From Cycas panzhihuaensis (lineage: Eukaryota; Cycadophyta): a stretch of DNA of 64,000 nucleotides. The stretch spans positions 175,591,741-175,655,740 of the forward strand of contig CM041465.1 in assembly GCA_023213395.1 (NCBI GenBank). Direction: 5' to 3'. The notes under the pieces were generated by a model. It was not told the origin of the DNA. It searched no databases and worked only from the letters and a program-made list of their open reading frames with translations. Position numbers and translations under genes: made by a program. Below are positions 1 through 12,275 of the stretch, in pieces (position 1 is the first letter of the stretch; every line of letters starts with the position of its first letter).

Positions 1-217
1 GCCCTATATATATGTGTATAATGTAGGAGTGAGGATCATTTGGAAGTATTATGATCTTATGTATTGGAGGTTGCCCCCTCGAAGAGGCCCATCGATACAT
101 GTGATTATGGATGCTTTATACTCTTATATGTAATTTTAACTTTTGTGTTACCATATACAATTGGATTTTTCTCTTTTGATTTAGGTTCATTATAATTGGT
201 GTAATGGTTCATTACAA
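1..217. other. Unassigned AT-rich flank
   Basis: I see no gene or recognisable repeat here. It lies left of the truncated 3' LTR of C1. It does not resemble the outer two thirds of the C1 LTR at 5034-5224, so it is either foreign flank or an LTR part diverged beyond recognition. Confidence 0.4.
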
Positions 218-274
218 ATTACATGTATTAATTACATAATTAAAGACTCCTTGATAAAACATTACCCTTTAACA
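218..274 (-). repeat. C1 3' LTR remnant
   Basis: About 55 bp ending in ...TTTAACA match the last 55 bp of the C1 LTR at 5034-5224; both contain ATGTATTAATTACAT. On the element strand this is the first part of the LTR. It is preceded, at 275-283 on the plus strand, by a pyrimidine run that is the polypurine tract on the minus strand. Confidence 0.7.
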
Positions 275-1740
275 CCCTCTCTTAATGTTTTATCTCTTTC
301 AAACCTATCTTGTCTCTCAAAGACTCAAATTTTTCTTTTCCTAATGATTTGGTCAATAGATCTATGATTTGTTCTATAGTGGGATAATATTCCAGTTTGA
401 TTTCTTTATTATGAACTTTTTCCATTGTAAAATGATGGTGGACTTCAATGTTCTTGGCTTTAGCATGGAGAATATGATTTTTAGTTAGCTTGATGGCATT
501 GTGATTATCATAGTATACTGTTCTTGCTTTGTCTTGAGGTCAATTCAGGTCAATTAAGAGCTGCCTAAGCCAAACTACTTCATAGGTCATAGTTACTCCT
601 GCTTTGTATTTTACTTTAGTTGAAGAGAGTGTGACAGTTGATTATTTTTTGCTGCACCATGAGATTGCGACCAATTCTAGAAAGAAACAATAGCCACTGG
701 TTGACTTTCATAGATCTTTATCACCCCCCTAATTTGAATCACAATACTCAATGAGTTCTACTGATTCTTCCCTCGAGTAGATTAATTTAAATTCTATTGT
801 TCCACCTAAATATCTCAATATTCTCTAGGCTACCTTCCAATGACTTATTCTAGGTTCTTATATGTACCTAGAGAGTACTTTGATAGAATAAAATATGCCA
901 GGTCTAGTAGCTATAAGGTAGATCAAACTATCGACCAGTTGTTTATACAGGGTGACATCAATTGTTTGTTCCTTTTTAGCTGGTGCCAATTTGTAATTGA
1001 TCTCCATGGGTGCAACACATGGATTGTAGTTTGTCATTCCAAATTTTTTCAGCAGATCTTTTATATATTTACTTTGTGAGATGGAGATATATTCTTGCTA
1101 TTTATTTACTTCCAATCCCAAATAATAGTTTAGAAGACCAAGATCTATCATTTCAAATTTCTTTTGTAACTATCCTTTTATTTCTATGATTGACTTGTCA
1201 TCATTTCCTGTCAATATTATATCATCTACATAAACAATAATTATAGTGATTTGATTATATTTTTTCTTTGTATATATGTTGGAATCTGAGCTATGATACT
1301 AAAATCCATTATTACATAAATGTTGATCTAATTTGGTATACCAGGTATGAGGAGCTTGCTTCAGTCTATACAAACCCTTTTTTTAACTTACACACTAATT
1401 GTTCCTATCCTTTCCTCATATAACCATCATGTTGTTCCATGTATATGTCTTCTTCAAGATGACCATTTAAGAATGCACTCTTCATATCTAGTTAGAAAAT
1501 TTTTTAGTTGTATATTGCTACAAGAGCTATCATGGTTCTTACTGTGTTCAACTTAACCACAGGTCACAAGGTCTCTTCAAAGTCGATTCCAACTATTTGG
1601 GTATATCCTTTGGCTATATACTGAGCTTTATATTTTTTATTTTTAATGTTTCTATTTGCATGTTCTTTGATCTTATATACCCATCTGTAATTGACTATAG
1701 GTTTGTCTGGAGGAAGTTCTACTAGTTCCCAAGTCTAAAT
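275..1740 (-). pseudogene. C1 reverse transcriptase-RNase H relic
   Basis: Minus-strand fragments carry copia reverse transcriptase and RNase H text in several frames. Near 430-520 the C-terminal RNase H block, a DNQSAI-like stretch then an H-A-K-x-K-x-I-E-V-H-H-H-F pattern, can be read. The reverse transcriptase lies at about 850-1740. No single open frame exceeds about 70 codons, so this is a dead copy. In the family the product copies element RNA into DNA inside Gag particles. Confidence 0.7.
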
Positions 1741-2448
1741 TTTGTCAATTGAATTTATTTCAGCGTCCATTGTTGCCTTCCATTGTGATTGTCCTTGAAC
1801 GTATTGAAATGATTGAGGTTCAACTCTGTTAAGCAAAAATTTTAATCTTTGACCTCTTATTTTGCGATCCAATATACTTCCCCCTTCTTCGATGGTTTTA
1901 ATGAACCATTTGGGCAGTTTCTTTTCATTTTTTGAATTATCCGTTATTTCCACAGGTTCCAAATGAGATTCTGCTTCCTGTGTTGTGTTTCCTTCTTCAC
2001 ATGAATCTTTGTAAGATGAGCAAGATGGGATTTCTTCAGTGGTGATGTCTAAAACTTCTTTTATAAAACTTTCTTTATTTGAATTCTCTGTTTCTCCTTG
2101 AATTATTCTAATTTGTGATTGGCAATTCAAACTTCCTTCATCAAAGACTATATATCTACTAATATATATTTTATTTACTTTTAGATCAATACATTTATAA
2201 GCTTTTAAATTTTTGTTATATCCTATCATAATGCACTTCATGCTTTTTGTATCAAATTTTGACCTTTTTTTGTCTGGTATGTGCACATAAGCTTGACTAC
2301 CAAACACTTTGAGAGAGCTAACATCAGGTTTCTTACCTGTCCATGATTCCTCTAGTGTGATATTTTCCAGTACTTTAGTTGGACTTCTACTTACAAGATA
2401 GCAGGTTGACAGCTTCTGCTTAATATGATGTTGGGACCTATGTTTCAT
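1735..2448 (-). pseudogene. C1 integrase C-terminus and integrase-RT linker
   Basis: An open minus-strand frame of 237 codons. Its N-terminal part contains the copia integrase C-terminal block (SWTGKKPDVSSLKVFG, then VHIPDKKRSKFD and IMIGY), which in the family follows the catalytic core. An acidic, low-complexity linker follows, then the opening of the reverse transcriptase (QWKATMDAEINSI). It is the longest open piece of C1. The preceding core (2493-2801) is in another frame, so a frameshift separates them near 2450-2490. Confidence 0.8.
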
Positions 2449-2492
2449 GTACCATACTATGAGCCATTTCCATCAGGGTTCTATTTTTTCTT

Positions 2493-2801
2493 TTAGCAAT
2501 CATGTTTGACTATGGAGTGTAAGGTGTGGCAACCTATCTTTGAATTCCATTCCTTGCAATACACTAGGAACTCATTGGAGATATATTCTCCTCCTCCATC
2601 TGAACTGATACATTTTATTTTGGAGTCTAATTCAAGTTCTACTTTTGCTTTAAATTCTTTAAAGATTTCAAAGACCTTTGATTTATTGTGAAGAAAATAT
2701 ACCCAAACTTTTCTAGTGAAATCATCAATGAAAGTTAGGAAGTACCTACAACCATTTATTAAAAGTGGTGTAAGTGGTTCACAGAGATCTATATGGACCA
2801 A
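2493..2801 (-). pseudogene. C1 integrase catalytic core, partial
   Basis: A minus-strand 102-codon piece of the DDE integrase core. It begins at the VHIDLCEPL block with the first catalytic Asp, continues through FIDDFTRKVWVYFL, and keeps the second Asp in CISSDGGGEY. The third catalytic residue (Glu of the usual NGVAE block) is lost where the frame breaks near 2500. The family joins element cDNA ends to host DNA. Confidence 0.8.
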
Positions 2802-2888
2802 TTCTAACTTATTTTATGATCTCCACATATTTTCTTTGAAAGGTAATCTGTGATTTTTTCCAAATTGGCATCCTTTACATAAAAAATT

Positions 2889-3215
2889 TTATAAAGAAAT
2901 GTTAGGCAATCCATACACCATATCATATTTTTTAATTTTATTTAAGGTTTCTACTAGAAGATGACCGTACTTCAAATGCCATATTTTATTATCAAGATTC
3001 ACAGCAGTACAAGCTTGGGGATTTGGACTAGGTATTACAAGATCTGAAACTAATTTGTACACAATATTACTCCTAATGCCTTTGGTAATTATTTTTCCAT
3101 TATTTTTCATTTCCAATATCAGACATATACCATCTTCATCAAACACGGTTCTTAGCCCCTTTTTGCTAAGTTGTGAGATAGACAAGAGATTCATTTTGAG
3201 ATTAGGAACCAACAA
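2889..3215 (-). pseudogene. C1 protease-integrase junction (GAG-pre-integrase domain)
   Basis: A minus-strand frame of 108 codons with LKMNLLSISQLSKKGLRT, the region downstream of the aspartic protease, and the pre-integrase block WHLKYGHL, which resembles the zinc-binding HHCC segment of copia integrases. C4 has the same text with few replacements (29000-29335), which shows the relationship of the two families. Confidence 0.8.
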
Positions 3216-3379
3216 AACATTTCCAATTTTCTTTATACTACCTTGTATATAAATAGAAACTGTACCTACTTCCTTAACTTCTAGTGGCTATTTATCACCT
3301 AATTCCACTGATTTATTGATGTCATAGGGTTTCAAGCTTTCAACCAGTCTTGACAATTTGTCATATGTTGTGAAGCTCT

Positions 3380-4377
3380 AGAGTCAATGAATCAGGTATC
3401 AATTTCCTTTAATCCTGCTAACAAGGCAACTACGAATGCTATCTCTTCTTTATCTTCTTCAGTTTGTTCTTTGCGTAGTTTCTCACTGGTCTTTTCCCTC
3501 TCTGAATGTCAGTTCTTCTTTGAGGACATTGATAGGGATAATTTCCTATCTGTCCATAATGATAACACACATTGAATGCTTTGCAAGTACTGGCAAAGTG
3601 TCTAGATTTTCTGTAGTTAAACTATATCTTGGAATCACGACCTCATCCACGTCCTTTGTTATCCAAATATCAACCATGAGAAAAACTCTTGGAATCTAGA
3701 GTCTATCCCCTTCCACATGTTTGGCTTTGTCCTCATGGTCCTAGATTTAATCTAGAAGCAAATGCATCTTCAAGCTCTACTGAGTCTTCATATCGCCTAT
3801 TTCTTTGTTCCCATTTAAGCAGAATTTTAGTCAACTCATCAAGGTTCATCATATCAATTTAATTATTGTTTGTAATGGTGTTGATGGTTACATAAACAAA
3901 ATTTGGTAATTTATTGGCTACCATTTGGACAAGTTTAGGTTCAGACAAAATTTCTCTAGCACTCAAAAGTCTATTTTTGAATGAAATGACTTTGTGTATG
4001 AATTAAATCACTGTTTCATGCTCTCTCATGCACAAATTATACAATTCTTCTTTCGGGGTGAATATCCATACTTTATTTTTCTGACCAAACAAGTTTTCAA
4101 AGCATTTCTAGATACTTGATGTAGAGGTTAATTTTTTCACATAAACCAATAGAGACTTAGATACTGACAGTTTAAGAATGATGACACATGCATTATCCCT
4201 TTCTAACTAACTAAGCAAAGTAGCACTAACATTATAATGCTTAGTTTTAACACTAAGGGCAATATTCCAAGTATTACAAGCCCTAAGCAAGGTTTTGGTC
4301 TTTATATTCTAGATATGATAGTTACTTTTAGTAAGTTTATCTTGTTTAGAGAGGCTAAATAGTGGAGTAGCCATCAT
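3380..4377 (-). pseudogene. C1 gag relic with two CCHC zinc knuckles
   Basis: The minus-strand frame opens with two ATG codons at 4377/4374 and reads a copia Gag (MATPLFSLSKQDKL..., later an N-Y-H-x-W block). It is broken by several TAG/TAA codons where the family has Trp or Gln. Near 3535-3640 two successive CX2CX4HX4C-like knuckles can be read. Both have lost metal ligands; the second reads CYHYGQIGNYPYQC, with Cys to Tyr and His to Tyr. In the family Gag forms the particle and the knuckles bind element RNA. The paired arrangement is shared with C4. Confidence 0.65.
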
Positions 4378-5021
4378 GAGAGGAGAAGGAACTGGATTAG
4401 ATTGACTGTACAATTATATAGATTTCTATACAAAACCCTAAGTGTACAGATCAAAGCAAAGTGTACCTCAAAAGAGAGGTTTCTTCATCACCTATTTAGA
4501 TCTGAAGTTATTTTTTCAAGATCTTTGCTCAAATGGTAGAAAATAGTCTCAAAAGCATACACGGGTGGCTAGGGTTTTAATTTTATTTGGCTAATATCGA
4601 GCAAAATATTCAATGAAATCACACGAAAATGATTCAAATCAATTAATAATAATCATTCGAAGAATTTAAGACTATTATTACTTGATTTTAGGTTGATTTC
4701 AAAGAGATTTATTTTTTTTCCCTTCAATCCCACGTGGACTAGTCCGTGGTCAATTGGACCCTTGAAATGACTTTAAATGCCTTTGATGTAGAAGAGAAAA
4801 GTGATGAGCATCCCTTGATCTATCTGCCCACCAAGTTTCATATCAATATGATAACTTTGAAAAAATGACGTCCATACAGTTCTATAGAGTTCCGTACACA
4901 ATGATTTAATGTTCCTCTTCAGTGTTGGAGAGCCTTCCAGACTTGTCTCCCTTCTTAAACCCTTAACTAGTCTTTAGGAATCAGGACTTCTTCTTTCAAA
5001 TGAGTAGTTAGAGCTGAGCCT

Positions 5022-5033
5022 GCTTTGATACCA
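5022..5033 (-). promoter_or_regulatory. C1 primer-binding site
   Basis: The reverse complement reads TGGTATCAAAGC, one mismatch from the initiator-Met tRNA complement TGGTATCAGAGC. It abuts the inner end of the 5' LTR and primes minus-strand DNA synthesis in the family. Confidence 0.85.
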
Positions 5034-5224
5034 TGTTAACTTGAAATTAGGAGATAAGAGAGCTCAACAACTTTATTGAGAGGATGAATTCCTTAAATAT
5101 ATGATTTGGTTGGTAACTATTATAACTTCGTATATAACTGACCTCTAATAATATGATACATGTCTTGATGACATGTATTAATTACATGATTAAAAACTCC
5201 TTGATAAAATATTACCCCTTAACA
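5034..5224 (-). repeat. C1 5' LTR (191 bp)
   Basis: The segment is bounded by TG...CA (plus-strand TGTTAACTTG to CCCCTTAACA), with the primer site immediately left. On the element strand it starts TGTTAAGGGGTAAT, similar to the C4 LTR start TGTTAAGATATAAT, in line with the protein similarity of the two. Confidence 0.8.
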
Positions 5225-6381
5225 TGCAGGGTGTTGGAATTATACCCAGTGCACACTATAAAATAAAAGAAAAATTTATCATAAAAATGACCATGGTCTT
5301 AAAATTTTGTTTAGGTACCAAATAAAGCAAAAAAATCTTTAGCCCTCTTTACACCATGCATTGAGGTACTTAAGAAGAGGGGCTTCACACTTAATTTTCA
5401 AAAAATTATGGAATACACTTAAAACATCTCAAACCTTACAAAAAATAAATCCCTAAGTTTTTTCCTTTTTTTTTTAATCCTTTTTCTATATATAGTATGC
5501 ATTTAAAATATTGGATTTGAAATATCTCTTGATATGTAAATTTATCAATTTTAAGGGCATCAACCTCTCTAATAAGATCAATTCTTGAGCTTTTATAAAT
5601 TAAGTTGCTACTAAGGTAACTCCTCTACATGTCTCCAATATTTTAATCCATATTCGATAGTTTCTCCTCATGGGATTATGCCCTACTTATACATTAAACT
5701 GTCACCATGGTTAGGCACCCTATCTTTGCTCATGTCTTGATCTAACCTACTATTCACTCATGACCTTCTTTTTCAAACTTGATAACTACTATCTTCTATA
5801 GCACCTAGCTTATGATCTAGGCATTCTTATCTATCCTTTCTTTATGGTGGCTCTCCTCGATAGTTCAAGTCATTGAACATGAGCTCCAATACCCTCAACT
5901 TTTAAACTCAAACTAATGATAAGTTTAAAAATGCAAAAAATTTAAAAAATATATTTTCCTTTGAATTTGTTCATCGATGGATTAGGTGTCTCCACCTTGG
6001 GTGGTTTTAGATCTCCAAAGTATTTAAATCCCTATGTTCTTAAACTTGTGACCCTATGGGTTTTCTCCTACTTAAGGATATATGGTTAAAAAAGAAAAAT
6101 TTAACCAAGCATTAACCTTTAATGAAACTGAATTGATGCTTTAGATTAAAAATTTAAATACCCTAAGAAAATTACCAACACTTACTTGTGAAAATTTCCA
6201 TAAATAAATAAATATATATATTTATTACAAATTCGACATCACAACACACCTACTCACTATTTCTTTAGCCTTAAAAACCCTTTATTTCTTCAAGTTTAGA
6301 GATTGCTTTGTGATTCTATAAATTTTCAACCTTAGAAATGAATTCCACTTTACAAATTTGGCTTTACTCTCATAAAATCTT
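5225..6381. other. AT-rich stretch without recognisable gene
   Basis: This stretch should include the internal leader of the C2 copy whose 5' LTR begins at 6396, because the primer site points left. I could not read a Gag frame in it. C1 may have inserted into it, since C1 ends at 5224. Confidence 0.35.
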
Positions 6382-6726
6382 TCTTTAATACCAAATGTGA
6401 ATAATTCTTCAAATAAAAATAGTGTTATGATGGGGATTTTAACTATAGAATTAGTTTATCTTTGAATTTTTTCATTTATTTAAAATGCTTAATACACTAT
6501 ATATAAATATAGCATAGTTATTAATATAAACTGGTATTAGAAATAATTGAATAAACTTGTAACTACTCTAACACTTATTACATATTCATTAAGGGAATAT
6601 GTAACTCCCATCAATACTTATCATCTATTAAGTGACAATATTTATGGCTCATTAAACCATCCTAAATCCTATTAGGACCTACAACATAATGTTATGACCC
6701 TAATATTATAAATGTTCATTCTAACA
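6382..6726 (-). repeat. C2 family 5' LTR with primer-binding site
   Basis: The LTR is 6396-6726 (331 bp, plus-strand TG...CA). At 6382-6393 the minus strand reads TGGTATTAAAGA, a diverged initiator-Met primer site. The same LTR text occurs at 11944-12268 and 13561-13879; all three share ATTCATTAAGGGAA and a T-C-A-T-C-T-A-T-T-A-A-G block. Confidence 0.7.
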
Positions 6727-9700
6727 TATGCCATAGTAATGGATATATTGATTGTCACTAAACCCTACCCATAAATAATAGTTCTCTAAACACTATCACT
6801 CCTATCTTCAAACATAAGTTTCTATTATAATAAAACATAGACCTTTAGGGATATACTTATGTGCACACAATATTTTGCATATATATCTAATAATTTCACC
6901 TAATCATTAGTTCACCATAAAGAGTGCTATTATATCACGCATTTGGCATTCATGTCTGTTCCCTTTTATATACATAAAATAATTAAGATATTTCCTACCC
7001 AAACAACTACTTTTAATATGTGTCGAACAATAACAAAGTGGCCATACTTCACTTCACAAGTTTATGTCATTTATATGTTTTGTCAAATAGTTGGTGTGAA
7101 TTTTTTTTTAAAGGAATTTGAGGTGTTGTTAGTGTTTAGGGGCATATTTATTGCCTTGTCTTCATATTATAACTAATAAAGTAATCTTTAAGACTAGGTC
7201 TATTATTGTCTTTATGTATTAAAGTATGGAAATAACTATCTAAGGCATTTTTCCAAATAATTGACATAAATTAAACTAGAAAAGAACAAATATAAGCCCT
7301 AATATCAATTGCATCTTGTAGTATACCAATTCCTATAATGCGCTACCCTATATAGTGTATAAATTTCTATCTTAGCCTATTTAACATGCAACTTTCTCTC
7401 ACGGATATTTTGATAAATATTTCATATACATCCACTTGACTCTCATGCTTATTATGCATGTTAACAAGAGCATTATGGTCCAAGACCCACTTGAGATTTT
7501 ATAGGTAAATGAAAATTTTAAAAACATAGGTAGTGAGACCTAGCCAAAAACATTCTATAATGGTTTTATCCACCATCCAAAGAGATTTACTAGAAGTCCA
7601 ACATATGGGTAGCCACCTCATGTAAAAGTATTTATAGACCTTTAAAAAGTTGGTACTCATGGACAAACCCCCCACCCCAATCTCTAATGGAATATCCATA
7701 ATGGAAAATGTGGGTTTCATGTTCCTTTCTAACATTAATATAAAATAAGAGCTCATAAGTGATCTCCTAAAAGATTGTCTATTAATGAAGTAGTATAATA
7801 AAAGTTGTTTAAACATCACCTAATTTGCCTCCAAGTTGTGATTCAAAACTTATTGTTAATTTCTTACTTCACACCTCTTCCTTACCTTCAAGTCCACTAC
7901 CACCATAGTTATATTATTGGAACTATTATATTTTAGAGCTAATTTATGTAGATAATATTTAACTACTAACGTCGATGGATATGGTACTTCATCTCTTGAT
8001 CTAGAAGATGAACTTGCATTACCATTATAACGGTGGGAAAAGAATCTTATAACTTCTTTAGGTATCATAATTTTTCATTGAAACTTAATGCAAAGAAGCC
8101 TCTTATAAGTCAATTCATCCCAATGCTCAGAGTTCATTATAGGTGGAAGATAAGAAATTAAATCACTAAGGATAATGACTTTCATTAGTTTGTGTTATTG
8201 GTTCCCTTCATAAGAAACCATATTACTCTTCTGTTAAATTAGGAAACTAACTTTAACAACCACATAATGCATTAGAAAAGGGTATTATAGAAGTTTCTCA
8301 AATAACTTAGTTTTTTATATAAAGGTTCACATGCTTGGCTTCTTTGCACAAAATTCCCTATCTTATAGAATAAATCTTGGCTCAATTCAACTAGCTGAGA
8401 TACAAAATTAATTTATTCAAAAAGTTGAAAAATGCTTCTACCATTAAAACTACCATCACCTTCAATTTTCTCTAAGTTGTTCTTATTGTAATGACTATAG
8501 AAATGGTAGGCTATAAATTCTATGATTCTTAGTAACTTAAAGGATCAAAGGGAGATAGACGTTGCAACCTTTGAAAGAATTAGGGCATACATTAGGAATT
8601 AACCCAAAGATTAAATAAAATGAATAGGTCTAGATGAAAGAGTGCTAGCTCCAAAATTCTAGATTAGACTTAAATAAGGGAGAAATGCTTTAAATCATTG
8701 ACTTAAACTATTATAGTGGGTAACCCTATTTTAAGAACTTATGATGTAAAATGGAATGACCAACTTAGAGACTATACTCATACTAGTAAGCCCGTAATAA
8801 TCTTTCCATAAATGTAACCAAAGAGGAAAAGTAGATTGATATAAACCAACCCATGACCTAGGGTTGGAAGCCTAAGTTGATGAGGGAAGGCCTAATGACT
8901 TCTCCTAGACATTGTGTGCCTTGAAAGGCATGAGTGTAGGGGTGAATGTTATGCAAAAGATGAATGGCATATGTTATTAAAGGAAATGAGATGAAGATTT
9001 GAATGTAAACTAATTTAGCTATCTACAAATAATGTAATAAAAAAGGAGATCAAGTATGAACCAAGTATAATATACAAATCAAATAAAAATCTAATTAGAA
9101 AGGTCCTATTAAAAGAGAAATACAACAAATGAGGATCTCCTAAAAGTTAAGAGGGAAACTAGGGTACATATGCTTAATGCTATTATAGTCCTAATAGCCC
9201 ATCCTATGCTCTACTCCCCAAATGTGAAGATCTCTTTGCATATCACCCAACTTGCAAACACCCATGTCATATCAATATAAAAGAATAAGGGGGACTAGTT
9301 GAGGGGAAGAAACTATATGGACCATCTTGCCATCATGCAAACTTGTCTTTATGTGAGCTTCTTTCCTTTTATAACCCTTTACCTCACAAGCTTGCCACCT
9401 CACAGACCTCCTACTTTGTGAATATATCACTTTACAAGCTTTTTTCTCTTTGTGAACTCATCACACACAACTTTTATCATTCTTCCTTTTACGAGTTTAC
9501 ATAACAATTATGAAGGTTAGATATATAATATGTCAACATGTGTCGTAATTAGACAATTATTATTCTTCCTCATGAACATCCACTTTGTTACTCATGTTAA
9601 ACATCAATAATTCTCCTATCACTCACTAAGCAAGTAGCCTAGTTATGAACTCCTTCTATAGCTACTATGTGTATGATCTAATGAGTCTTATTCTCTTCAT

Positions 9701-10429
9701 GCCTTCCTCTCTTATGACTTGCTCTAATCTCTAAAATTTCTCTTAGCACCCAAACAAGTGAAAGGTATCATCATGAATATTTATAGATATAATGCATTTA
9801 GTGATCTAATAGTCACTACTCTTGCCACATCTTGTGCCCTCACAAACTATTATCTCATGGAGATTAATCTCTTAATCTCTTCCTCTAACTAATATACTTC
9901 CATCAAATCACTAACTCATGATATCTTTGTCTTGTGGCCTAGTATGCATCTCATAACATACTATATGAAATCTTTACTTTGCAGACTTCTTTCTTATGGA
10001 CTTATGCCTTTAGAGACTTTCTCTAAATGTTTGTTCCTAGAGAAACCCAATCATGTAAATGTCATCCTTATAAAACTCTCCTAAATTATGGCTTCATAAT
10101 TGTTATGCCAAAATCCAATTAACCATTTGCTATTGTAGTCAACTGCAAGGATGCTCTTACATCACAAACATATTCCACTATATTAGTTGTGTCTAGTTCA
10201 TATTAGCATAAACCTTATTATATAAAAAAAGAAAAGGAAAAAGAAAAAGAAGAGAAACAATAAAAGTATCACATTAACCAATGCATCCACTTCTTGTACA
10301 CTTCTCTATATAAACTTAATCCACATAATCCTTATTTTCATTATCCTGTAGACCCACTTAAAAAATTGGGATTTAAATAATTACTAAAAGGTTCTAATTC
10401 CCCATTTATTAGTTTAAGAATAAAGCACC
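6727..10429. other. 3.7 kb AT-rich stretch, no recognised gene
   Basis: I see only short open frames. Two adjacent minus-strand ones, 7499-7819 (106 codons) and 7856-8068 (70 codons), have no recognisable motif and may be chance. There are no clear LTRs, no terminal inverted repeats and no RNA gene that I can support. Probably very old transposon DNA. Confidence 0.4.
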
Positions 10430-11332
10430 ATGCAAAAGAGATTAGATACATTTAATTCAAAACTTATCATAATACATAATATAGTGGATAAAATAGATAC
10501 CAAGTTGGACATTCTTTTTGTAAAATTAGAGTTAAAACTTTTAGCTAATGGAAAAGCAAGTATTAAGGATAATTCATATAGATAGGACCTAAGAAGATAT
10601 ATTAATGAAAATTTCAATCCCAAAAAGAAATTAATAGATGCACAAGGAAGCACAAGTTATGTAATTATTATTAAATATTCAATTCATAATTTAAGGAATG
10701 AAATTTACATCTTTATAGAGTAAATTCTTAAAGATAATACTAATATATTCAACATATAGGAAACTATAAAAGATACATCTATAATTACAAATAATAAAGA
10801 CTCAATATCATCCTGGAAGCCATTTATACCAATACTAGGAGAACAACCTAGTGAAGAAATAACACCTACTCTCTACCCTATCATACGCCAATGTTGTGAT
10901 AATAGGTTTGTTAAGATAATTCCACTACAACCACATATAATCTACATACAAACAAAATAATGGAAGATTTCTTAGGATGTGTTAACGACATCCTAGGGAA
11001 TAGGAAAATATATAGTGATTATTTTATGAACTAAAAGGTTACATTATCAAATAAAAAGGTTGATGGTCAATAACACCATGGTTTAGTAAATAGTTGACCA
11101 AGGACTAGGAGAAAGCATCTTATGAGTTGTATGTTAAAAACTTATTTTTAAGTAGAAATTAATAAGTGAATCTAGAAGACCTACACGATATCATACTTCT
11201 AGTAAGAGTACAACTTCATTCAAGCAACCTTTGAGGATAAAGCCTCTAAAGAAGAGAGGATTTATAGTGAGTCTAAATGGTGTATTTAATGATTAAGTGG
11301 TTATTAACACTGATAATAAGGTTATCAAACAA
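10430..11332 (+). pseudogene. Unrecognised coding relic, about 300 codons
   Basis: From ATG at 10430 one plus-strand frame can be followed for about 300 codons. There is no frameshift, but about 15 stops, mostly TAG/TAA where CAG/CAA or TGG is plausible. The first 45 codons (MQKRLDTFNSK..., KIDTKLDILFVKLELKLL) have coiled-coil heptad spacing. A Pro-rich middle contains PFIPILGEQPSEEITP. The tail is basic (SRRPTRYHTSSK, LKKRGFIVSL). I recognise no family. A long colinear frame with only transition-type stops argues for a real former protein. It may be a Gag-like protein or host-derived; I cannot tell which. Confidence 0.45.
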
Positions 11333-11538
11333 TAATGTCTATTTATTATAAGACATTTCCTTTTATACTTGGAGTATAAATGTTTGGTTGTGTATAACAT
11401 TGGACATCACTAAATATTATTAATCAAATATATGTTCAAATATTTAGTCTTTGGCTAACAAACCCTCTTACATATGAGTGTGACTAGTTTGGATCACCTC
11501 TTATAACTAGATAATGTTTAAGCATCCTTATGGATAGC
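11333..11538. other. Short AT-rich spacer
   Basis: I see nothing recognisable between the relic ending at 11332 and the start of the duplicated C2 segment. Confidence 0.35.
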
Positions 11539-11943
11539 TTAAGTATAAGTACAACTTTTGAATAGACCACTAATATATTGTCTAGTTAAGACCTAAAGGC
11601 TATAAGCTCACCATAAACATACCAAATGGAAACAGATACCCATAGCCCAAAAACTAAACTATAAATTGCAACTTAGTTTACCTATAGAGGAATGTAAACT
11701 CTCAAATAGAATCATAACTATGATAACTAGATTCAAAGCAATACCATTAGTTTGAAAAAATGGGGCTCCTTAACTCACAAAGGTTATTAGGCTATAAAAT
11801 AACAACAACATCATGATACATTTTGTATTATATCCTATGGTACTAAGGACACTTAGTACCATAGGTTATAATTAGCTATCCAAGCATACAAATCAACAAC
11901 TAGCCATTAACAACTACTTCAAAACATATAAATTTTGCTAATA

Positions 11944-12268
11944 TGCCATAAATAATTCTTAAGCCAAAAATAATATTGTAATAGGATTTTTAGCCTGCTA
12001 GAATTAGCTTATCTTTTAATCTTTTCATTCAATTAGAATACTAAATATACTATATATAAATTTGAAATAATTATTATTATAAATTAGGATTGATAATGTT
12101 CAAATAAACCTATAATCATCATAATGCTTGTTACATGTTCATTAAGGGAAGATATAACCCCCCTCAATACTTGTTATCTATTAAGTGATGACCTTTACAA
12201 TTCAACAAACTATTCTAGACCCTATTAGGACCTATAACATTATGTTAATATAAATATTAATTCTAATA
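11944..12268 (-). repeat. C2 3' LTR, copy in first duplicate
   Basis: About 325 bp matching 6396-6726 and 13561-13879. On the plus strand it ends ...TTCTAATA just before a C-rich tract, i.e. the element polypurine tract followed by the LTR start. Confidence 0.65.
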
Positions 12269-12275
12269 TCCCCCC

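Larger units (their letters stand above)
218..5224 (-). mobile_element. C1: Ty1/copia (Tnt1-type) retrotransposon, decayed
   Basis: Read on the minus strand the order is 5' LTR (5034-5224), primer site, gag, protease, integrase, reverse transcriptase, RNase H, polypurine tract and a 3' LTR remnant. That is the Ty1/copia order, with integrase before reverse transcriptase. The right LTR starts TG and ends CA on the plus strand. Only about 55 bp of the left LTR (to 274) still match it. Protein pieces closely resemble those of C4 at 26982-32113, so the two are sister families with different LTRs. Frameshifts and stops throughout make it inactive. No convincing target duplication can be read because the left LTR is damaged. 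Confidence 0.85.

Noticed and set aside
7499-8068. Two adjacent minus-strand open frames (106 and 70 codons), possible transposase or small gene
   Set aside because: No motif, no terminal repeats, and no continuation of either phase beyond the stops. Not supportable as genes.
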